Below, in pieces: positions 7,516 through 8,638 of a stretch of 8,638 bases of DNA. Position 1 is the stretch's first letter, and each line of letters begins with the position of its first letter. The notes under the pieces were generated by a model. The model was given only the letters and a program-made list of their open reading frames with translations, was not told where the DNA came from and searched no databases. This DNA comes from Bacteroidota bacterium. GTDB taxonomy: Bacteria; Bacteroidota; Bacteroidia; Flavobacteriales_F; PHOS-HE28. The translations under genes were made by a program, and so were the position numbers. The stretch spans positions 1-8,638 of the forward strand of contig JAEYWT010000309.1 in assembly GCA_023428865.1 (NCBI GenBank). Direction: 5' to 3'.

Positions 7516-7534
7516 CCCCGGGCTTTACCCGGAG
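7516..7534 (-). other. Hairpin in the rplU-rpmA spacer
   Basis: On the minus strand CTCCGGG (7534-7528) can pair with CCCGGGG (7522-7516), giving seven pairs including one G-T, around a five-base loop. No T-run follows, so it is not a normal intrinsic terminator. It lies 18 bases upstream of the rpmA start, and an eight-base direct repeat (CTTGGATT on the plus strand at 7504-7511 and 7546-7553) flanks it. It could stabilise the rpmA transcript or tune rpmA against rplU, which is inference from position. Confidence 0.4.
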
Positions 7535-7551
7535 TCGCGTTGGGTCTTGGA

Positions 7552-8061
7552 TTACTTGTCGTCTTTTTTCGGAGCGGCCTTCTTGGCAGCGGCTTTTTTC
7601 GGAGCGGCTTTCTTGGCTGGGGCGGCCTTCTTGGCGGCTTTCGCTGGAGCGGCTTCTTTCTTGGCGGCTACTTTCTTCGCCTTCGGCTCGGCGGCCTTCA
7701 CGGCTTTGGGCGCGGGAGCGGTGCTCTTGCTGGCGTCGAACTTCTCGCCTTTGCCCAGGATCGCTTCGATCCACAGCTCGGTGAGGTATTGGCGGTGGCC
7801 GTTCATCTTCTGGTAGCCCTTGCGGCGCTTCTTCTTGAAGACGTGTTCCTTGTCGCCCTTGCCATGGCTGAGGACCTTCGCGCTGATGCGGAAGACGTCC
7901 TCTTTCGGGGTACCTACGTTGATGGTCTTGCCGTCGCTTACGAGCAGGACGTTGTCCAGTTCTACGTGCTTGCCTTCTTCAGCTTCCAGGCGGTGCACTT
8001 TCAGCTTCTGGCCCTTGCTCACTTTGAACTGCTGGCCGGCGATATCTACGATGGCGTACAT
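7552..8061 (-). CDS. rplU: 50S ribosomal protein L21 with long Lys/Ala/Pro-rich C-terminal tail
   Basis: Large-subunit protein that binds 23S rRNA. Residues 1 to about 105 are a complete L21: MYAIVDIAGQQFKVSKGQ at the start, then VGTP (49-52), the HGKGDKEHVFKKKRRKGYQKMNGHRQ region (within 66-91) and YLTELWIEAI (92-101). Residues about 107-169 are extra, built almost only of Lys, Ala and Pro in units such as KKAAPKK and AAAKK, and end in KKDDK; this looks like a histone H1-type disordered basic tail. Canonical L21 is about 103 residues, so the protein is about 60% longer than usual. The start at 8061 is chosen because it matches the L21 N-terminus and is preceded by GAGG seven bases upstream. 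An in-frame ATG at 8226 would begin inside metK and is rejected. A good promoter lies immediately upstream; rpmA follows. Confidence 0.95.
   Translation of the reverse strand: MYAIVDIAGQQFKVSKGQKLKVHRLEAEEGKHVELDNVLLVSDGKTINVGTPKEDVFRISAKVLSHGKGDKEHVFKKKRRKGYQKMNGHRQYLTELWIEAILGKGEKFDASKSTAPAPKAVKAAEPKAKKVAAKKEAAPAKAAKKAAPAKKAAPKKAAAKKAAPKKDDK
7561..7620 (-). repeat. Tandem 30-base repeat within the L21 tail
   Basis: Positions 7561-7590 and 7591-7620 are adjacent 30-base copies identical at 26 of 30 positions by eye, both containing CTTTTTTCGGAGCGGC on the plus strand. They encode the ten-residue units rich in KKAA near the L21 C-terminus. More degenerate continuation extends toward 7700. 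The pattern suggests the tail grew by slippage or unequal crossing-over, so its length may vary between strains. Confidence 0.7.
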
Positions 8062-8084
8062 GGTCGTTCCTCGGAAATGGGCTG

Positions 8085-8115
8085 CAAAGGTAATGGATCG
8101 TATGGAACTGACAAG
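8085..8115 (-). promoter_or_regulatory. Bacteroidetes-type promoter for rplU-rpmA
   Basis: On the minus strand CTTG (8115-8112) is separated by 19 bases from TACCTTTG (8092-8085). This fits the published Bacteroidetes consensus TTTG-N19 to 21-TAnnTTTG with one mismatch in the -33 box and none in the -7 box. Transcription would start near 8078, leaving a short leader of under 20 bases before the rplU ATG that includes the GAGG purine run. The -33 element is the outer end of the downstream arm of the hairpin at 8112-8157. Confidence 0.6.
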
Positions 8116-8157
8116 CCCCGGTTGAAAAGACGTAAACGCCTGTTCTTCCGGGGCTTG
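8112..8157 (-). terminator. GC-rich hairpin after metK, possible weak terminator
   Basis: A perfect ten-base inverted repeat (CAAGCCCCGG at 8112-8121 and CCGGGGCTTG at 8148-8157) encloses 26 bases. It begins 17 bases after the metK stop, the usual place for a terminator. The sequence after the stem on the minus strand (TCAGTTCCATACG) has no real T-run, so it is at best a weak intrinsic terminator or a 3'-end stabilising hairpin. A smaller stem (GTAGT/ACTAC, 8165-8178) overlaps the metK stop codon. Confidence 0.45.
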
Positions 8158-8174
8158 GTCTAAAGTAGTGTAGA

Positions 8175-8638
8175 CTACAGCTTGAACGCCTTCTTCACCA
8201 CATCCACGGCATTCAGTTCCTCCCAAGGGAACAACTTCACTTTCACCGTGGCTTTTTGGTTCGCGTTATTGAAGGTCTTGGTCACCACCTTGCTTTCGCG
8301 GCCCATGTGCCCGTAGGCTGCGGTCTCACTGTAGATGCGGGTGCGAAGAGCGAAACGCTGCTCGATGAAGTAGGGGCGCATGTCGAACTGCTTCAGGCCG
8401 CTGATCGTCTTCGCGATCTGGCCGTCGGTGAGCTTCACCTTGCTAGTGCCATATGTATTAACGTAGAAGCCGACCGGCTTGGCCACACCGATGGCATAGG
8501 CCACCTGTACGAGCACTTCATCGCACACACCAGCAGCAACGAGGTGCTTGGCTACGTGACGGGCCGCGTAGGCCGCACTGCGGTCCACCTTGCTGGGGTC
8601 CTTTCCGCTGAAGGCGCCACCACCGTGCGCACCCTTAC
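8175..8638 (-). CDS. metK: S-adenosylmethionine synthetase, C-terminal part (N-terminus beyond right edge)
   Basis: Makes S-adenosylmethionine from methionine and ATP in the cytoplasm. The last 153 residues are visible; the 5' end is outside the window, so no start is claimed. The fragment opens with KGAHGGGAFSGKDPSKVDRS, the conserved MetK segment that carries the two lysines and aspartate used in ATP/phosphate and Mg2+ binding, followed by AAYAARHVAK, QVAYAIGVAKP, a DMRPY motif and YSETAAYGHMGRE. After GRE there is an extra stretch (about 20 residues, SKVVTKTFNNANQKATVKVK) before FPWEELNAVD, absent from E. coli MetK and typical of Bacteroidetes enzymes as I recall them. The stop is TAG at 8177-8175, followed by the hairpins described separately. 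Its product is the methyl donor for KsgA, but the two genes are in separate units. Confidence 0.96.
   Translation of the reverse strand, partial: KGAHGGGAFSGKDPSKVDRSAAYAARHVAKHLVAAGVCDEVLVQVAYAIGVAKPVGFYVNTYGTSKVKLTDGQIAKTISGLKQFDMRPYFIEQRFALRTRIYSETAAYGHMGRESKVVTKTFNNANQKATVKVKLFPWEELNAVDVVKKAFKL

Noticed and set aside
8062..8226. Upstream in-frame start for L21 at 8226, adding 55 residues
   Set aside because: The extension overlaps the metK C-terminus, reads through the hairpin and promoter region and has no L21 homology; the start at 8061 fits the family exactly.
1..8638. Mobile element, CRISPR array, defence system, tRNA or prophage signal
   Set aside because: No transposase, integrase, regularly spaced repeats, cloverleaf sequence or abrupt composition change was seen; every gene is chromosomal core or lineage-typical.

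Overview
The window is ordinary chromosomal core DNA of a GC-rich member of the Bacteroidota. The evidence for that phylum is the family mix (a DUF4286 protein, a ksgA product with an NFPYNIS motif IV, a metK product with a Bacteroidetes-type C-terminal insertion), a TAnnTTTG-type promoter box before rplU, and a general lack of strong Shine-Dalgarno sequences. A Flavobacteriales-like lineage with unusually high GC is possible, but I cannot settle that from this sequence. All ten genes lie on the minus strand, so transcription runs from the right edge to the left edge. I see no mobile element, tRNA, rRNA, CRISPR array or phage gene.

Right end (8638 to about 7180). The C-terminal part of S-adenosylmethionine synthetase (metK) enters from the right edge. 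A 113-base gap follows, holding a GC-rich hairpin and a good Bacteroidetes promoter. Then come rplU (L21, with a long Lys/Ala/Pro-rich tail) and rpmA (L27), and this two-gene ribosomal unit ends in a strong intrinsic terminator.

Middle (7069 to 2308). serS (seryl-tRNA synthetase) opens a tightly packed gene run: serS, a small predicted lipoprotein, a 616-residue secreted TPR protein, a DUF4286 protein and ksgA (16S rRNA dimethyltransferase). Junctions here are 2 to 4 base gaps or stop/start overlaps, so this looks like one translationally coupled operon. It mixes translation functions (tRNA charging, rRNA maturation) with two envelope proteins of unknown role.

Left end (2229 to 1). After a 78-base gap come mgtE (Mg2+ channel/transporter) and, two bases later, a D-2-hydroxyacid dehydrogenase cut by the window edge exactly at its catalytic histidine.

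I did not find a clearly new biological system. The items most worth a second look are the uncharacterised lipoprotein/TPR pair inside a translation operon, the coupled DUF4286-ksgA pair, the histone H1-like tail on L21, and the hairpin overlapping the rplU promoter. No stretch over 300 bases lacks a gene; the longest intergenic gap is the 161 bases between rpmA and serS.
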